From the NCBI GenBank assembly GCA_036498265.1, contig DASYFT010000003.1, forward strand, positions 54,519 to 118,518: a stretch of DNA of 64,000 bases, read 5' to 3'. The DNA is from Palsa-744 sp036498265. GTDB lineage: Bacteria; Actinomycetota; Thermoleophilia; Solirubrobacterales; Solirubrobacteraceae. Made by a program: the position numbers and the translations under genes. Positions 62,767 through 64,000 of the stretch are shown in pieces. Numbering within the stretch: position 1 is the stretch's first letter; the number at the start of each line of letters is the position of its first letter. Under the pieces are notes generated by a model. The model was not told the DNA's origin. It saw nothing but the letters and a program-made list of their open reading frames with translations, and did no database searches.

Positions 62767-62808
62767 AGCCGGAGAGGGGTCTCGAACCCCTGACCTCCTG
62801 TTTACAAG
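62767..62808 (-). mobile_element. tRNA 3'-half fragment, probable att site
   Basis: On the minus strand CTTGTAAACAGGAGGTC is followed by AGGGGTTCGAGACCCCT (a complete T-arm) and CTCCGGC as acceptor 3' strand. It is like the anticodon-to-3' end half of tRNA-Thr(TGT). The 5' half (D-arm, acceptor 5' strand) is absent: ACGGC upstream does not pair with ACAGG. Such half-tRNA copies are the attachment core left by tyrosine-recombinase elements. Confidence 0.75.
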
Positions 62809-63171
62809 CCGTCTTAGGGGGTGTCGTGGCGTGTCGCTGCTACGGCGGCCCCGGCTTGGGCGCCCATTGGCGTGGGCCATGTTTGCACTCGAGTTAGCAC
62901 CCCTGCTACGTCCAGGAATGGCACGGAGACCACAAGCGCGGGGGGATCATCGCTTCCCCTTCTCGTCCAACTCAGGCGTCTCGGCGCATACGCTTCGGGC
63001 GCCCGCTTTCCGCGCAAAGCAGGCAAGTGCTGGCAGCCAGCGAGACACGGCCTGTTCGCCAAACGCGCGTCTGGTCTGCGGCTCCTTCGTCGCCATCGCG
63101 ATCGTGCGGAACGCGATAGCGGTTGCGAGAAGCGATCGTCCGTAGCGGCAGTCCGGGTAGCCTGCGGGGGC
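62809..63171. other. 363-nt region without a supported gene
   Basis: No convincing coding sequence on either strand; the open frames here have no recognisable content. By the tRNA-fragment polarity this would be the element side of the attachment site. It ends at the PlsC start with no clear promoter. Confidence 0.4.
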
Positions 63172-63927
63172 ATGTCGGATCGCATCGAGCCCATCACCCC
63201 GACGTATCGCGGTGTGCTGATCGCCTCCGCTCCTGGTGTTGTTTGGTGGGGCCGCTTGCAAGTGACCGGCCTCGAGCTGCTGCCGCTGGAGGGGCCGCTG
63301 CTGCTCGTCGGCGACCACGACAGCTACTGGGACACCGTGGCGACCGGGATCGCGGCGATGGCCCGCCGGCAGATCAGGGCATTGGCGAAGTCCTCGATGT
63401 GGAAGAACAAGTTGCTCGGCGCGGTCCTGACCGGGATGGGCCAAATCCCGATCGAGCGTGGGTCCGGCGACAGCGGAGCGCTCGACCGCGCGATCGAGGA
63501 GCTCCGCAAGGGCGCATGTATCGGGATCTACCCCGAGGGCACACGCTCGCTCGGCCGAGCGCTGCGGGCCCGTAGCGGCGTCGGCTACATGGCGCGGGCG
63601 GTGCCGGAGGCGACGATTGTCGGGGTTGCGTGCAACGGCACGGTCGCGATCCCGCGGTTCCCCAGAGCACGCCCGCACGTTCGGGTCGAGTTCTTCGAGT
63701 TCGACCGACCGGCGATCGGGCCTGAGGAATCACCGCAGCAGTACAGCACCCGGCTGCTCGCTCAGATCCGTCAGCGTGCACCAATCGAGGTCGCGGGCCG
63801 CAAGCGCGCGGCAGCGCTTGTCGGCCGCGTCCCCATTTGGTCCCCGGAGCTGGCGATTACCGGCAAGCCCGGCGGCAAGGGCGCACTCGAGGAGGCGCTC
63901 GCCCAGACCGCCTCCAACCATGGCTAG
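63172..63927 (+). CDS. 1-acylglycerol-3-phosphate acyltransferase (PlsC-like)
   Basis: 251 residues from ATG 63172 (GCGGGGG upstream). PlsC motifs: acyltransferase HX4D in GDHDSYWD, GMGQIPIERGSGDSGALDRAIE and IGIYPEGTRS. It acylates lysophosphatidate or a related lipid at the membrane. The frame is open upstream, but that part has no conserved content. It stands alone next to the att-like site. Confidence 0.88.
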   Translation: MSDRIEPITPTYRGVLIASAPGVVWWGRLQVTGLELLPLEGPLLLVGDHDSYWDTVATGIAAMARRQIRALAKSSMWKNKLLGAVLTGMGQIPIERGSGDSGALDRAIEELRKGACIGIYPEGTRSLGRALRARSGVGYMARAVPEATIVGVACNGTVAIPRFPRARPHVRVEFFEFDRPAIGPEESPQQYSTRLLAQIRQRAPIEVAGRKRAAALVGRVPIWSPELAITGKPGGKGALEEALAQTASNHG

Positions 63928-64000
63928 CCTCCTCTCAGCCACAGAGCACCAGCGCGAAATCGCGGGTTGCTCAGGTCCCCGCGTTGACGCGATAGCCAGC

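Noticed and set aside
62947..63678. Minus-strand frame of 243 codons near the att-like site, considered as an integrase
   Set aside because: No tyrosine- or serine-recombinase motifs; it is antisense to the PlsC gene.

Overview
The window is high-GC, gene-dense chromosomal DNA, almost certainly from an actinobacterium. The best guess is the Thermoleophilia/Solirubrobacterales: ClpC, RadA, DisA, CarD, IspD, IspF, CysS and RlmB are packed together beside a SigH-like sigma factor; there are several small SnoaL-like proteins starting MSxENVE; and there are many secreted right-handed beta-helix, Ig-like and cupredoxin proteins. The lineage is inferred from gene content only. No rRNA, CRISPR array, intact tRNA or insertion sequence was seen.

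Layout. (1) 1-4.6 kb, minus strand: a TPP-riboswitch-led operon with a ThiZXY-type pyrimidine ABC transporter, then almost without gaps a phosphofructokinase with PPi-type active-site residues and a zinc alcohol dehydrogenase cut by the window edge. (2) 4.6-11.3 kb: a MoxR/VWA pair, a membrane protein, a secreted glucuronyl C5-epimerase-like protein, a lipoprotein and small proteins. (3) 11.3-19.3 kb: fatty-acid oxidation (acyl-CoA dehydrogenase behind a TetR-type palindrome; fused hydroxyacyl-CoA dehydrogenase/enoyl-CoA hydratase), a methyltransferase, an aldo/keto-reductase-like protein and a phasin-like coiled coil. (4) 19.3-27.3 kb: nucleoside phosphorylase, a MerR-HTH/regulatory-domain/adenylate cyclase fusion, tilS-hpt-ftsH, and folP-folB-(SnoaL)-folK. 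(5) 27.5-32.1 kb: an exported-protein cluster with a beta-helix protein, two cupredoxins and an ECF sigma/anti-sigma pair. (6) 32.1-48.1 kb: housekeeping block coaX-dusB-greA-lysS-clpC-radA-disA-carD-ispD-PHP-ispF-cysS-rlmB-sigH. carD appears to begin with ATT behind a strong Shine-Dalgarno, and greA has a terminator-like leader hairpin. (7) 48.1-54.9 kb: exported Ig-like and beta-helix proteins, an HATPase anti-sigma-type kinase, a STAS protein lacking the usual phospho-acceptor serine, and two tiny membrane proteins. (8) 55-60.2 kb: glycosyltransferase, a nucleotidyltransferase/2H-phosphoesterase pair, and two tandem paralogous membrane-anchored proteins divergent from a YtrA-like GntR regulator whose start codon sits at the centre of a perfect palindrome. 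(9) 60.2-64 kb: SnoaL-like array including a deletion pseudogene and a frameshifted copy, an excisionase-like HTH gene, a tRNA 3'-half fragment resembling an attachment site, and a PlsC acyltransferase.

The most notable candidates are the GntR/paralogous-pair locus, the TPP-controlled operon carrying a PPi-type phosphofructokinase, the ATT-initiated carD, the GAA-biased codon usage of exported genes, and the two beta-helix proteins sharing a C-terminal Cys/Pro motif.
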